A DNA stretch of 64,000 nt from CAWJPY01 sp963844865 (GCA_963844865.1 CAWJPY010000009.1:147788-211787), one strand, 5' to 3'; positions 42,260 through 53,582 are shown, counted from the stretch's first letter. Numbers and translations are program-made. The notes: generated by a model not told the origin, from the letters alone.

Positions 42260-43276
42260 ATGCCGCTTCGTCTCGTCGAGCTGATGGCCTCGAGCGCCGA
42301 GATCGAGGAGGTTCGGGAGCTGCTGCGCTCAACCGCCGCCCTTCAGGTGTGGGCATCGGGGGCGGCGGACGACGCCCTGCTTCGGATCCTCGTGGATGCC
42401 GAGCACGTGGAGAGCGTGTCCGACGCCCTCTTGGACCGCTTCGGGTCGCGCCAAGACTTCCGGCTGGTCGTCCTCGCCGTCGAAGCGACGGTGCCCGCCG
42501 TGGAGCAGCCTGAGGAGAGTGAAGGGGCCGCGGCGGGGGGAGGGGGATCGGAGAAGGAGGCGCCGCAGAGGCTCAGCCGCGAGGAGCTGTATGAGGACCT
42601 GGCGGATGCCAGCCGCCTGACGCCCGTCTACATGGTGATGACCGCGTTGTCCACGATCGTGGCCGCGGTCGGGCTGCTGCACGGCGACGTGGCCATCATC
42701 ATCGGTGCGATGGTGATCGCGCCTCTGCTCGGGCCGAACATTGCACTTTCGCTGGCCTGCACCCTTGGCGATGGGGGTCTCGCGAGGCGATCCTTGACGG
42801 CCATCGCCGTGGGACTGCTCATCGCCGCAGGACTGTCGTTGCTGCTCGGCGCGGTGGCGGGAGTCGACCCTCGGATCCCGGAAATCGCGGCCAGGACCGA
42901 CGTGGGCTTCACCAGCATCGTGGTCGCGCTGGCCGCCGGAGCCGCGGGCTCACTGGCCTTCACGCGCGGCGTGCCCGCCGTGGTGGTGGGCGTGATGGTG
43001 GCCGTGGCGCTGCTGCCGCCGCTGGTGGTTGCGGGGCTGCTGGCGGGCGCCGGCCAGGAACGGCTCGCTCTCGGCGCGCTGATCCTGCTGGTGACGAACG
43101 TGACCTGCGTCAATCTCGCCGCGGTGGCGACCTTTCTCGTGCAGAAGGTCAGACCCCGGACATGGTGGGAGGCGGAGCGCGCCAAGCGGGCAACCGTCCT
43201 CGCGGTCGCGAGCTGGCTCGTCATGCTGCTCGTGCTGGTCGGCCTGATGGTGCTGAGACGTCTCGGAATCGTGTGA
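42260..43276 (+). CDS. DUF389 membrane protein
   Basis: A 338-residue protein of the DUF389 (TIGR00341) family. An N-terminal regulatory part (1-75) and an acidic linker with a GGGG run precede the membrane domain: LTPVYMVMTALSTIVAAVGLLHGDVAIIIGAMVIAPLLGPNIALSLA, then a Ser/Thr-poor helix bundle with LAFTRGVPAVVVGVMVAVALLPPLVVAGLL and LVTNVTCVNLAAVATFLVQ. The function is unknown. The ATG follows GGGGGGATCCGGAC. Confidence 0.9.
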   Translation: MPLRLVELMASSAEIEEVRELLRSTAALQVWASGAADDALLRILVDAEHVESVSDALLDRFGSRQDFRLVVLAVEATVPAVEQPEESEGAAAGGGGSEKEAPQRLSREELYEDLADASRLTPVYMVMTALSTIVAAVGLLHGDVAIIIGAMVIAPLLGPNIALSLACTLGDGGLARRSLTAIAVGLLIAAGLSLLLGAVAGVDPRIPEIAARTDVGFTSIVVALAAGAAGSLAFTRGVPAVVVGVMVAVALLPPLVVAGLLAGAGQERLALGALILLVTNVTCVNLAAVATFLVQKVRPRTWWEAERAKRATVLAVASWLVMLLVLVGLMVLRRLGIV

Positions 43277-43509
43277 GCATCCGGCTGACTATTCCCTGTC
43301 GGACCTTTCCGGGCCGGCCCGCGGCGCGCGGAGCGGGTCAGGTCGATTCCGTGCGGCGCGGCCCCTGCGAAGCGCCCCTTGTCGACTTGGCGATCAGTGT
43401 GACGGGCGGCAGGGAATTGATTCCTCTGCTAAAGTAAGCGCGTATCAACATCTGGGTCGGGGACGAGGGTGGATCGCGAGGACCAACGCGGCCGCTGGTG
43501 GAGGTTGCC

Positions 43510-45306
43510 ATGGAGATCAGGGACTTCAAGAACGTGCACGAGGCGTTGCGGTTCACGGTGGACACCTACCCGGACCGGGCGGCCTATCGGTGGATCCGCG
43601 ACGACCGCACGCTGAGCTCGGTCACGTGGACCGAGTTCTACGCGCAGATGGTGGGGGTGGGCAAGGCCCTCATCGCCCTCGGGGTCGAGCCCGGGGACAA
43701 GGTGAACATCCTCAGCTACACCAGCTATCGCTGGATCCTCGCCGACTTCGCGGTCATGTCCATCGGCTCGTGCACGGTGGGCATCTACCAGACGCTCCTC
43801 GCCAAGGACTGCGCCTACATCGCCAACCACTCCGACGCGGTGGTGCTGTTCGCGGAGGATGAGGCGCAGCTCGCCAAGATGCGCGAGGTCAGGGACCGGA
43901 TCCCCAACATCCGCAAGGTGGTGCTGTTCAAGGGGGACCCCGGCGACGACGACTGGGCCATGAGCTTCGAGCGCTTCCTGGCCCTCGGCAACGACGTGGC
44001 CGACCAAGAATTCGCAAAGAGGCTCGCGATCGCGACGCCCTCGGACCCGGCGGGCATCGTCTACACGTCGGGCACCACCGGCGTGCCCAAGGGCGCGGTG
44101 CTCACCCACGACAACTTCACCTTCACCATGCAGTCGGCGCGAGCGTGCCTGGACGTGGACGACGGCGACGAGACCCTGCTCTTTCTGCCCCTGGCCCACG
44201 TCTTCGCCAGGGTGATCATCTTCGGCGCGCTGTACGCGGGCGCCACTCTGGTCGTGGCGCGGAGCCTGGACACGGTGGCCGACGACATGAAGATCGCCCG
44301 TCCCTTCTGGTTCGCAAGCGTTCCCCGCATCTACGAGAAGGTGTACTCGCGCATCATCAGCGGTGCCGAGGCCAAGGGGGGCATGGCCCTCAAGATCTTC
44401 CGATGGGCCGCGAAGGTGGGCGCCGAGGTCAGCGATCACATCACCCACAATCGCCCCGTCCCGGCGATGACCGCCGCCAAGTACCGCGTCGCCACCAAGC
44501 TGGTCTTCTCCAAGGTGCACGAGGCCCTCGGCGGGCGGGTGCGCTGGTGCATCTCGGGAGCCGCTCCCCTCAACCCCGACATCGCCCGTTTCTTCCACGC
44601 CGCCGGGGTGCTCATCCTGGAGGGCATCGGCATGACCGAGAACACCTCCTTCACCAACGTCAACCGGGTGGACAACTTCCGCTTCGGGTGGGTGGGACCG
44701 CCCGGACCCGGGATCGAGCAGATGATCGGCCCCGATGGGGAGATCCTGTATCGCGGCCGCAACGTGATGAAGGAGTACTACAAGATGCCCGAGGAGACCG
44801 CCGCCACCATCAGCCCCGAAAGCTGGCTGCACACGGGCGACCTGGGTGAGATCGACGCGGAGAACTTCCTGCGCGTCACCGGGCGCAAGAAGGACCTCAT
44901 CATCACGGCGGGGGGCAAGAACGTGGCCCCCACCGCCATCGAGGGCCTGATCGGCACCTCCAAGTACGTCAGCCAGGTGTGTGTGGTGGGGGACAGGCGC
45001 AAGTACCTGAGCGCCCTGGTGTCCCTGGAGCAGGAGAACGTCGAGGACTACGCCAAGGAGAAGGGCATCTCCTTCTCCAGCTTCGACGACCTCAAGAAGG
45101 ATCCGCAGATCATCGCGCTCATCGAGTCCGAGGTGGCGGCGAAGAACGAGGAGCTCGCCTCCTTCGAGACCATCAAGCACATCCGCATCGTGGACGAGTT
45201 CACCATCGAGAACGGGCTCCTGACCCCGACGCTGAAGATCAAGCGCAACGTGGCCCTGGAGCGCTACGGCGATCTCATCGACAGCATGTACCCCGACGAG
45301 GACTAG
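43510..45306 (+). CDS. Long-chain acyl-CoA synthetase (AMP-forming)
   Basis: A 598-residue ANL-superfamily ligase that makes acyl-CoA from fatty acid, ATP and CoA. It has the P-loop motif IVYTSGTTGVPKGAVLTHDN, FLPLAHVFARVI, EGIGMTENTSFTNVN, LHTGDLGEIDAENFLRVTGRKKDLIITAGGKNVAP and the C-terminal Lys site near NGLLTPTLKIKR. The size and EGIGMTENT block resemble FadD15-type enzymes. The ATG at 43510 has GGAGG six bases upstream; a GTG at 43498 is an alternative. Confidence 0.95.
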   Translation: MEIRDFKNVHEALRFTVDTYPDRAAYRWIRDDRTLSSVTWTEFYAQMVGVGKALIALGVEPGDKVNILSYTSYRWILADFAVMSIGSCTVGIYQTLLAKDCAYIANHSDAVVLFAEDEAQLAKMREVRDRIPNIRKVVLFKGDPGDDDWAMSFERFLALGNDVADQEFAKRLAIATPSDPAGIVYTSGTTGVPKGAVLTHDNFTFTMQSARACLDVDDGDETLLFLPLAHVFARVIIFGALYAGATLVVARSLDTVADDMKIARPFWFASVPRIYEKVYSRIISGAEAKGGMALKIFRWAAKVGAEVSDHITHNRPVPAMTAAKYRVATKLVFSKVHEALGGRVRWCISGAAPLNPDIARFFHAAGVLILEGIGMTENTSFTNVNRVDNFRFGWVGPPGPGIEQMIGPDGEILYRGRNVMKEYYKMPEETAATISPESWLHTGDLGEIDAENFLRVTGRKKDLIITAGGKNVAPTAIEGLIGTSKYVSQVCVVGDRRKYLSALVSLEQENVEDYAKEKGISFSSFDDLKKDPQIIALIESEVAAKNEELASFETIKHIRIVDEFTIENGLLTPTLKIKRNVALERYGDLIDSMYPDED

Positions 45307-45309
45307 CGT

Positions 45310-45500
45310 TCCGGGCAGAGGACCCTTCCCGCGCCCGCGCCCGTGCTCGCGTCCGAGTCCGTGTCCGTGCCCGAGTTCGAGTCCGCTTCCGCGATCAGCG
45401 TCGGCTGTCAGCGACCGCGGCGGCAATCAGCGTCGGGGTCAGCGGCGGCGTTCAGCGACCAGCGTCGGCGTTCGGCGGCGGTGGCAGCGACATCCGCTCC
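45310..45500. repeat. Low-complexity CGTCCGAG / CAGCG-CGG repeats
   Basis: Degenerate hexamer-like runs (GCGTCCGAGTCCGTGTCCG) are followed by repeated TCAGCG, GACCAGCG and GTCGG units. No gene is present. Similar degenerate runs are at 47320-47412 and 61830-61950. Confidence 0.7.
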
Positions 45501-45553
45501 ACGGTGCTTCCCCTAACCTCTCACCCCTAACACCTCACGAAAGGACGCTGCAC

Positions 45554-47269
45554 TCACTCCACGACCACAGGCACCAGCTCGAAGCGTTCCACGTCCACCA
45601 GCCCGCGGTCCGTGAGGCGCAGCTCGGGGATCACCTCCAGCCCGGCGAAGCTCAGGGCCATGAAGGGATCGGGGTGGCGGCTGCCGAGGGCGCGGGCCGC
45701 CTCGAGGAGGCGGTCGAGAGCCTCCGCCACCTCCTCCAGGGGCCGGTCTGAGAGCAGCCCCCCCAGGGGCAGGGGAAGAGCCGCCAGCACCCGCTCGCCT
45801 TCGGCGGCCGCCAAACCCCCACCCAGGCCGACGACCGTGGCGATCGCCGTGCGCATGCTGCCCTCGTCCATCCCGGCCACCATGAGGTTGTGGTGGTCGT
45901 GGGCCACGGTGCCGGCGATGGCCCCGCGCTCGAGACCGAGGCCGCGGATGAAGCCGAGGCCCACGTTGCCCGTGCCGCGGTGGCGCTCCACCACCGCCAG
46001 CCGGGCGATGTCCCGGGACGGGTCCGCACCCAGGACGCCGTCCTCGAGGGGCAGCGCCGCGACCTCGGAGGTCGTCAGGATCTGGCCCGGCACCAGGCCG
46101 ATGACCCGCGCCCGGCCCGCCGGTGCGCGCAGCCGCAGGTCCAAGCGTTCCTGCTGGACGTGCAGCGCGCGCCGGAGGGGGCCGTCGTCGGCCGCCGGCG
46201 GTTGCCACCTCCCCACCGGCCGGCCGGCCTCCGCCACCAGGGCGCCGGCGCTGTACACCTGGCGCGGGCGCATCTCGGAGAGGTCCTCCAGGACCAGGAG
46301 GTCGGCCCGGCGCCCCGGTGCGATGGCGCCGCGGTCACCGAGGTTGTAGGTCTCGGCCGCGTTGAGCGTGGCCATGCGCAGGGCGGTCATCTCGTCGAGG
46401 CCGTTGCCGGTGGCGAGGCGCACCAGGTGGTCCAGGTGGCCCTCCGTCATGAGCTCGTGGGGATGGCGGTCGTCGGTGCACAGGCAGCAGCGCCGGGAGC
46501 TCGCCGGCGTCACCGCCGGCAGGAGGTCCAGGAGGTTCTTGGCCCCGGTGCTCTCGCGCAGCAGGAGGCGCATCCCCAGGCGCAGCTTGGCGCGCCCCTC
46601 CTCGGCGTGCACCGCCTCGTGGTCGGTGCCGATGCCCGCGGCCACGTACGCCTGGAGCCACCCGCCGCCGAGCCCCGGAGCATGGCCGTCGATGGGATCG
46701 CCGGCGAACGCGTCCAGCTTCGCGCGCACCGCGGGGTCGTCCATGACCACGCCCGGCACGTTCATGACCTCGGCCAGGCCCGGGACCCGGGGGTGGTCCC
46801 GGAGCGTGGCCAGATCGGCGGCGTCGAGCTCGGCGCCGGCGGTCGCGAGGTGAGTCGCCGGCACGCACGAGGAGGCGTTCACGAGGACGCCCAGAGGCAG
46901 GCCCTCGGAGGCCGCGAGCAGCCAGTGGATGCCGGCCAGGCCGGCCACGTTGCCGATCTCGTGGGGGTCGCACACCACGGTGGTGGTGCCCCGCGGCACC
47001 ACGGCCCGGGCGAACTCGTACGGGGTCACCATGCTCGACTCGATGTGGACGTGGGCGTCGATGAGGCCGGGGCAGAGCAGATCGCCCTCGAGGTCCACGG
47101 TGCGGCGGCCTCGGCGGGGCTCGCCCACCGCGGCGATGGCTCCGTCGACCACGGCCACCTCCTGGTCGAGGACCTCGCCGGTGAACACGTTGACCACCCG
47201 GCCGTTGACGAAGACCAGGTCCGCATCCTCGTCCCCTCGCGCCACCGCCAGCAGCCGTCCTCGGTTCAT
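45554..47269 (-). CDS. ade: Adenine deaminase
   Basis: A 571-residue amidohydrolase converting adenine to hypoxanthine and ammonia. The metal site opens with CPGLIDAHVHIESSMVTPYEFARAVVPRGTTTVVCDPHEIGNVAG, the signature of AdeC enzymes. Further blocks are AGIGTDHEAVHAEEG, CCLCTDDRHPHELMTEGHLDHLVR, NAAETYNLGDRGAIAPGRRADLLVLEDL and VAHDHHNLMVAGM in the C-terminal part. The length is standard. The ATG has GGAGG six bases upstream. It faces the acyl-CoA synthetase gene and has no purine neighbours. Confidence 0.95.
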   Translation of the reverse strand: MNRGRLLAVARGDEDADLVFVNGRVVNVFTGEVLDQEVAVVDGAIAAVGEPRRGRRTVDLEGDLLCPGLIDAHVHIESSMVTPYEFARAVVPRGTTTVVCDPHEIGNVAGLAGIHWLLAASEGLPLGVLVNASSCVPATHLATAGAELDAADLATLRDHPRVPGLAEVMNVPGVVMDDPAVRAKLDAFAGDPIDGHAPGLGGGWLQAYVAAGIGTDHEAVHAEEGRAKLRLGMRLLLRESTGAKNLLDLLPAVTPASSRRCCLCTDDRHPHELMTEGHLDHLVRLATGNGLDEMTALRMATLNAAETYNLGDRGAIAPGRRADLLVLEDLSEMRPRQVYSAGALVAEAGRPVGRWQPPAADDGPLRRALHVQQERLDLRLRAPAGRARVIGLVPGQILTTSEVAALPLEDGVLGADPSRDIARLAVVERHRGTGNVGLGFIRGLGLERGAIAGTVAHDHHNLMVAGMDEGSMRTAIATVVGLGGGLAAAEGERVLAALPLPLGGLLSDRPLEEVAEALDRLLEAARALGSRHPDPFMALSFAGLEVIPELRLTDRGLVDVERFELVPVVVE

Positions 47270-47319
47270 CGCCCACCTCCGGGGTCCCGATGGTACTCCG
47301 CCCGCCCGTTCCGCAGCAG

Positions 47320-47412
47320 CAACGGCAAGAAGTGGCAGCGACAGCGGTCCGCGCCAGCATCAGGTGCAGCGACCAGCGACCAGCGACCAGCGACGAGCGA
47401 CGGCGAGCGGGG
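47320..47412. repeat. Degenerate CAGCGACCAG tandem repeat
   Basis: The sequence contains three back-to-back GACCAGC units (about 47370-47392) within a broader CAG/CGA-rich run. It lies between the ade promoter and repeat copy B. Confidence 0.65.
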
Positions 47413-47447
47413 ACGCCGCGCCACGGACTCGAGCCGCACCCTGTCGA

Positions 47448-47942
47448 CCCTCCTCATGACACACCCTTGCTCTGTCATGGTGAGCGAGGAGCTCGCCGTC
47501 CGCGGCGAGCGACGAGTCGAACCATCCCCCGATGGCCCGTGGGACGCCCCCCAGCCACGACGCTGGTGCTCTTGGGGGATTCTTCGACTCGCTCCGGCGG
47601 ACCGACCCTCGCTCAGAATGACAGGCAACTTGGACGTCCCACTGTCTCCGCGCGGCACCGTGTCATGCCATGCGGCACCGCCCCGACGGGGCGTAGGGAT
47701 GCTCCCAATGACGCGCCTTCTTCCTGTCACCCTGAGCGAGCGGCCCTGGGCCGCGAGTCCAAGGGGCCCCCGAAGGCCGGTGGGACGAAGCGCAGGTAAG
47801 GTCGTGGTGCTAGCGGGGGATCCTTCGGCCGCACTCGGCGGACCGAGTGCCGGCCTCAGGATGACGCTCGACTTTAGCGGGCCACCGTCTCTGAACGACT
47901 GCGTGTCATCGCTTGTGACACCGCCGCGGCGCGGCGTAAGGA
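47448..47942. repeat. Inverted composite repeat, copy B
   Basis: This is the reverse-oriented partner of 40818-41232. It carries one additional internal module (about 47590-47715) with a second ACGCCCC-GGGGCGT stem next to GGCATGACACGG in the opposite orientation. The unit ends and mosaic order indicate a dispersed family with several modules. Confidence 0.88.
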
Positions 47943-48274
47943 TTTCAGGGGGCTACAGTGGGCCCAGAAGTTCCCGCTGAGAGCCAACGTGGTGCGACGT
48001 CAGGTGGTGGATCGTGGAGGAGGTGTCGGGGCGGACCTTCGACACCTTGACGGCGGTCATGGGCACTGTCGAGGGTCTGCCCGTCCACCGACCGTGCGCG
48101 AGTGGCACTGATATCATGGATGCAACACTGTCGAGGCTGCTCCATCGACGCATAGACCGGCTGGTGCACGTCTTTTTATCCTGACGTCGGCGGCACGGTC
48201 CGGCCGACCGCCGGTGAGGTGCACGAGCCGGAGAAACAGGGGGAAGCCGCGCAGTCGCGGGAGATGGTCTGTCA
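47943..48274. other. Intergenic leader before the EAL gene, no gene seen
   Basis: I find no coding or RNA gene signature here. A slightly AT-richer patch (GCACTGATATCATGGATG) could hold a promoter, but I cannot pair convincing -35 and -10 boxes. Confidence 0.4.
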
Positions 48275-49498
<1,224 letters not shown>

Positions 49499-49559
49499 GA
49501 GCTCGCCCCGACGGCGAGATCAGGGATCGCCTGCCACTCCGGCCCGCGGTCGGGACGCG

Positions 49560-52500
49560 TCAGGGGCCGTCTCGTCCCTCGTCCTGACCAGTGTCGAGGA
49601 GGCACCCGACCTCCTCGGCCAGCTCGTCGAAGTCGAAGGGTTTCTGGAGAAAGCGGATGTTCTTGGCTTCGAGGTCCTGGAGCAGGCCGCTGCCGGTCGA
49701 GTAGCCGGAGATGGCGACGGCGGGCAGGCTGGGACGGTGCTCGCGCAGACCGGCGATGACCTCCACCCCGGAGCCGTCGGGCAGGACCATGTCCGAGATC
49801 ACCAGGTCGAGGTCGCGCTCGCCCACGGCGGCTAGAACCGCCGCCACCGACTCGGCACCCACCGCTTCGTAGCCGATGATCTCCAGCATCTCGCAGATGG
49901 AGCGCCGCACCGGCTCCTCGTCCTCAACCACCAGCACTCTCTGGCCGGCGCCGCGCGGCCGCTCGGGGACCGCGGCGGCGGCCACCTCGGGGGACGCCGT
50001 GGAGAGCGTGCGCAGCGGCAGCCGGATGCGAAACGTGGCGCCCTTGCCCGTCTCGCTCTCCACCTCGATGTTGCCCCCGGCGCGGGTGACGATGCCGTGC
50101 ACGACCGCCAGGCCGAGCCCGGTCCCGAGGCCGGCCTCCTTGGTGGTGAAGAAAGGTTCGAAGACCTTGTCTCGGATCGCCTCGGGGATGCCGCTGCCGC
50201 TGTCCTGCACCACCAGCGTCGCCCATCCGTCCCCCTCCAGGAAGGTGCTCATCTCCAGCCGGCCGCCGTCCGGCATGGCGTCCTGGGCGTTCACCGCCAA
50301 GTTCACCAGCACCTGCTCGAGCTGCCCGCGATCGGCCTCGATGGGCAACGGACCCTGCGTCCGACGGGTCTCCAGGCGGATGTCCTCCCGCAGCAGGTGT
50401 CGGAACAGCTTCTCGGTGCCCTGGACCACATCCGCGAGGTCCAGGCGTTCGGGCTGGTAGGTCTCGCGACGGGAGAACAGGAGGAGCTGGCGGGTGAGCT
50501 GGGAGCCCCGGCGGATCATGTTGCTCAGCTCCTCGATGCGCTCGGAGAACGCGGCCGGGTCCCCGGCGTGGAGGCGCAGCCCGTGGGTCAGCCCGGAGAA
50601 CGCCTGCAGGAGGTTGTTGAAGTCGTGGGCGACGCCGCCCGCGAGGCGGCCCACCGCCTCCATCTTCTGGGCCTGGCGGAGCTGGGCCTCCAGCTCGCGG
50701 TTGTCGGTGATGTCGACGATGGTGCACTCGTAGAACGCCGGTGTGCCGTCGGGGTTCCGGACCACGGCGGCGTTCACCAGGCTCCACGCGGTGCTTCCGT
50801 CCACCCGTCGCAGCCGGGCCTCCAGGTTGTGGATCTCGTCGGCGTGCTCCAGCTGCTGCACGAACCGCCGGCGGTCCTCCGCGTCGGGGTAGAAATCCCG
50901 CACCTCCCTGCCGACGAGCTCCCCGGGATTGTCGACGCCGGCGATGGCGGCGGCGGCCGGGTTGCAGAAGAGGATGCGGCCGGCGGCGTCGGACCGCAGC
51001 ACCCCGGCCAGGTTGTGCTCGACCATGGAGCGGTGGCGCTCCTCGGAGACCCGCAGCGCTTCCTGGGCCAGCCTGCGCTCCGTGATGTCGATGATGAGCC
51101 CCTCCAGGATCCCCGGCTCGACCTCGACCCCTTGCTCCCAGACCCACTTCTCACGGCCGTTGGCGTCGTTGATGCGATACTCCAGCACGAAGGGACGTGG
51201 CCCTTCGGCCGCCGCCTGCACCTCCTGCCACACCCGCTCCCGGTCGTCCGGATGAATGAGCTCGCCGAACGTGATCCGGGAGCCGCCACCCAGCTCTTCG
51301 GGCGTGTATCCGGTCAGCGCGTGAGATCCTTCAGATGCGAACAGCATGGTCCAGTCGGCGTCGCCGCGGCAACGGTACGCCATGCCCGGCAGGTTCCCCA
51401 TCAGGGTCGACAGCCGGCGCTCGCTCTCCCGCAACGCCTCCTCCGCGCGGCGGCGCTCGGTGATGTCCCTGGCGATGCCCAGCACCACGGTCTGGCCCTG
51501 GAGATCCACAGGGTGAGTGGTGATCTCCACCTCCACCTCGCCGCGCTCCTTGCGCCGCAGCACGAGCTCGTCCGGACCCGTGGGCTCGCCCCTGCTGTTC
51601 ACCGTCAGAAGCTCCGCCGCCTTGCTCACCTCGCGCTCAGGCAGGAGGTCCAGGCCCAGGAAGCTGCCACCGACGAGCTCCTCCTTCGAATAGCCGGTGA
51701 GCTGCTCCGCCGCGCGGTTGCCGTCGATGAAGACGCCGTTCAGATCGCAGAGGTAGTAGGCGTCGGGTGCGGACTCGAAGATAGTCCTGAAGCGCTCCTC
51801 GGCCCGCTTGCGCCCGGAGATGTCGCGGGTGATGCCCTGGATGGTGACCGGCTGGCCCCATTCGTCTACCAGCACCCCAGCGCGCACCTCCACGTCGACG
51901 ATGCTGCCGTCGCTGTGCAGATGCTCCAGGTCGACCAGGGCGGTCCGGCCCCGCGTGTCCGTGGGTTGCGCCAGAAGCTTCTCCACAGCCACCTGGATGC
52001 GCTCCGCCGACTCCGAGGTGAGCATCCCAGCGGAGCTCTTGCCCAGGGACTCCGCCACGCTGCGACCGGTGAGCGCCTCCCAGGCGGGGCTCAGGTAGGT
52101 GAAGCGGCCGTCCATGTCGGTCTGCCAGATCACGTCGTTGGCGTTGTCGGCGAGGAGGCGGTAGCGCTTCTCGCTGTCGGCCAGGGCCGCCGCCGCCCGC
52201 TCGTGCTGCTCGCGCATGGTGATGGCGCCCATCGCGAAGCCGAGGTCTGCGGCGAGCTCTTCCAGGAGATCCACGATCTCGCCCTCGAAGGCCCGTGGCT
52301 CCGAAGAGTACACCGCCAGGACGGCCTCGATCTCGTCGTCAACCCGCAGCGGGAGTGAGATGCTCGACCGGAAGCCGCGCTCCAGGGCGGCCTCCCTCCA
52401 AGGGCCGAAGGACGTGTCGGTGGCGATGTCATCCGAAACCGCGGTTTGTCCCTCTCGCACCGAGCGTCCGCAGGGCCCGGCGCTCTCCCGACCGCCGTCG

Positions 52501-53132
52501 TGACGGATCGCGACCTCCTTCAAATAGCTGGCATCTTCTCCCGCCGCGGCAACCGGCTCGATCCGGCCCGATGCACGGTCCACCTCGCCGATCCACGCCA
52601 TCCGGAAGCGGCCGTGCTCCACCACCACGCGGCACGTCTCCGCCAGCAGACGTTCGCGGTCCCTCTCGCGAGCGATCAGCCGGTTCACCTCGCGGATGGT
52701 GTCCAGCAGCCGGTTCAAGAAGCGGATCCGCTCCACGGCCGTGCGCCTCTGCTCGCGCAGGCTGTGCCGCTCCAGGGCCTGCTCGACCGCCTTGCCGACG
52801 CGACCGAGGCGGTCCTTGAGCAGGTAGTCGGCGGCGCCCTCCCGCATGCACGTGGTCGCCACCTCCTCGCCCACCGCGCCGGTGACGAGAATGAAGGGGA
52901 TGTCGAGTCCTCGCGCTTTCAGGGCCTGCAGGGCGCGCAGACCGTCCCAGGAGGGCAGGTTGTAGTCGGACAGGATCAGGTCGGGAGGGTCGTCGAGGGC
53001 GGCCAGGAATGCGTCCTCGGTGTCAACCCGGTCCCACTCCAGGGCGAAGCCGTGGCGGCGCAGCTCCGCCGCTATCAGCTCGGCGTCCGCCGACTGGTCT
53101 TCCAGGATCAGGACCCGCAGCTGGCGCTCCAT
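49560..53132 (-). CDS. Soluble hybrid histidine kinase (REC-GAF-PAS-HisKA-HATPase-REC)
   Basis: A 1190-residue kinase without membrane segments. An N-terminal receiver (VLILEDQSADAELI; Asp in LILSDYNLPSWDG) is followed by GAF (about 155-310), four PAS/PAC units (about 325-810), HisKA with VAHDFNNLLQAFSGL, HATPase (VNLAVNAQDAMPDGG, VQDSGSGIPE, GTGLGLAVVHGIV) and a C-terminal receiver (LVVEDEEPVRRSICEML; Asp in LVISDMVLPDGSG). The HDFNNLL box is the form common in cytosolic hybrid kinases. It follows a single-receiver gene by 6 nt, so this kinase is the last member of a four-gene relay operon. Confidence 0.95.
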   Translation of the reverse strand: MERQLRVLILEDQSADAELIAAELRRHGFALEWDRVDTEDAFLAALDDPPDLILSDYNLPSWDGLRALQALKARGLDIPFILVTGAVGEEVATTCMREGAADYLLKDRLGRVGKAVEQALERHSLREQRRTAVERIRFLNRLLDTIREVNRLIARERDRERLLAETCRVVVEHGRFRMAWIGEVDRASGRIEPVAAAGEDASYLKEVAIRHDGGRESAGPCGRSVREGQTAVSDDIATDTSFGPWREAALERGFRSSISLPLRVDDEIEAVLAVYSSEPRAFEGEIVDLLEELAADLGFAMGAITMREQHERAAAALADSEKRYRLLADNANDVIWQTDMDGRFTYLSPAWEALTGRSVAESLGKSSAGMLTSESAERIQVAVEKLLAQPTDTRGRTALVDLEHLHSDGSIVDVEVRAGVLVDEWGQPVTIQGITRDISGRKRAEERFRTIFESAPDAYYLCDLNGVFIDGNRAAEQLTGYSKEELVGGSFLGLDLLPEREVSKAAELLTVNSRGEPTGPDELVLRRKERGEVEVEITTHPVDLQGQTVVLGIARDITERRRAEEALRESERRLSTLMGNLPGMAYRCRGDADWTMLFASEGSHALTGYTPEELGGGSRITFGELIHPDDRERVWQEVQAAAEGPRPFVLEYRINDANGREKWVWEQGVEVEPGILEGLIIDITERRLAQEALRVSEERHRSMVEHNLAGVLRSDAAGRILFCNPAAAAIAGVDNPGELVGREVRDFYPDAEDRRRFVQQLEHADEIHNLEARLRRVDGSTAWSLVNAAVVRNPDGTPAFYECTIVDITDNRELEAQLRQAQKMEAVGRLAGGVAHDFNNLLQAFSGLTHGLRLHAGDPAAFSERIEELSNMIRRGSQLTRQLLLFSRRETYQPERLDLADVVQGTEKLFRHLLREDIRLETRRTQGPLPIEADRGQLEQVLVNLAVNAQDAMPDGGRLEMSTFLEGDGWATLVVQDSGSGIPEAIRDKVFEPFFTTKEAGLGTGLGLAVVHGIVTRAGGNIEVESETGKGATFRIRLPLRTLSTASPEVAAAAVPERPRGAGQRVLVVEDEEPVRRSICEMLEIIGYEAVGAESVAAVLAAVGERDLDLVISDMVLPDGSGVEVIAGLREHRPSLPAVAISGYSTGSGLLQDLEAKNIRFLQKPFDFDELAEEVGCLLDTGQDEGRDGP

Positions 53133-53138
53133 GCCGCC

Positions 53139-53582
53139 TCAGAAGGTGGGCGGCTGGTTGAGCAGCAGCCAGTACATGCCCAGGGTCTTCACCGCCTCGG
53201 TGAACTGGTCGAAGTCCACGGGCTTGGTGATGTAGCTGTTGACACCCAGGTCGTAGCTCTCCACCACGTCCCGTTCCTCCCTGGACGACGTGAGCACCAC
53301 CACGGGGATGTACCGGGTGCGCGGGTCGGCCTTGATCTGGCGCAGCACCTCCTTGCCGTCCACCAGCGGCAGCTTGAGGTCGAGGAGGATCACCCGCGGG
53401 ATGTCGTTGAGGGTGCGCTCTGAGTAGCGGCCGGTGCCGAAGATGAACTCCAGGGCTTCAGCGCCGTCCCGCGCCACGTGGATGCTGTTGGCCAGGTTGT
53501 GCTTCTTGAGCGCGTGCAGGGCCAGCTCCACGTCATTGGGGTTGTCCTCCACGAGCAGGATCTCCACCGGTTTGGCGTGCAT
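53139..53582 (-). CDS. Single-domain response regulator (Rcp1-like)
   Basis: A 147-residue receiver protein with no output domain. It has ILLVEDNPNDVELALHALKK, phospho-Asp in VILLDLKLPLVDGKEVLRQIK, VVVLTSSREERDVVESYDLGVNSYITKPVDF, typical of Rcp1-type phosphorelay carriers next to bacteriophytochrome-like kinases. The ATG at 53582 has GGGAG five bases upstream; an upstream in-frame ATG lacks one. It starts one base after the stop of the preceding kinase. Confidence 0.93.
   Translation of the reverse strand: MHAKPVEILLVEDNPNDVELALHALKKHNLANSIHVARDGAEALEFIFGTGRYSERTLNDIPRVILLDLKLPLVDGKEVLRQIKADPRTRYIPVVVLTSSREERDVVESYDLGVNSYITKPVDFDQFTEAVKTLGMYWLLLNQPPTF

Noticed and set aside
45890..47980. 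Forward open frame of 696 codons opposite adenine deaminase
   Set aside because: Antisense shadow of ade that continues into the repeat copy B; no family features.
48102..48117. Possible sigma-54 element near GAGTGGCACTGATATC before the EAL gene
   Set aside because: A TGGCAC half is present, but no TTGC follows at the required distance.
50097..52358. Forward open frame of 753 codons opposite the hybrid kinase
   Set aside because: Antisense shadow of a gene with four PAS domains, HisKA and HATPase; no start signal.
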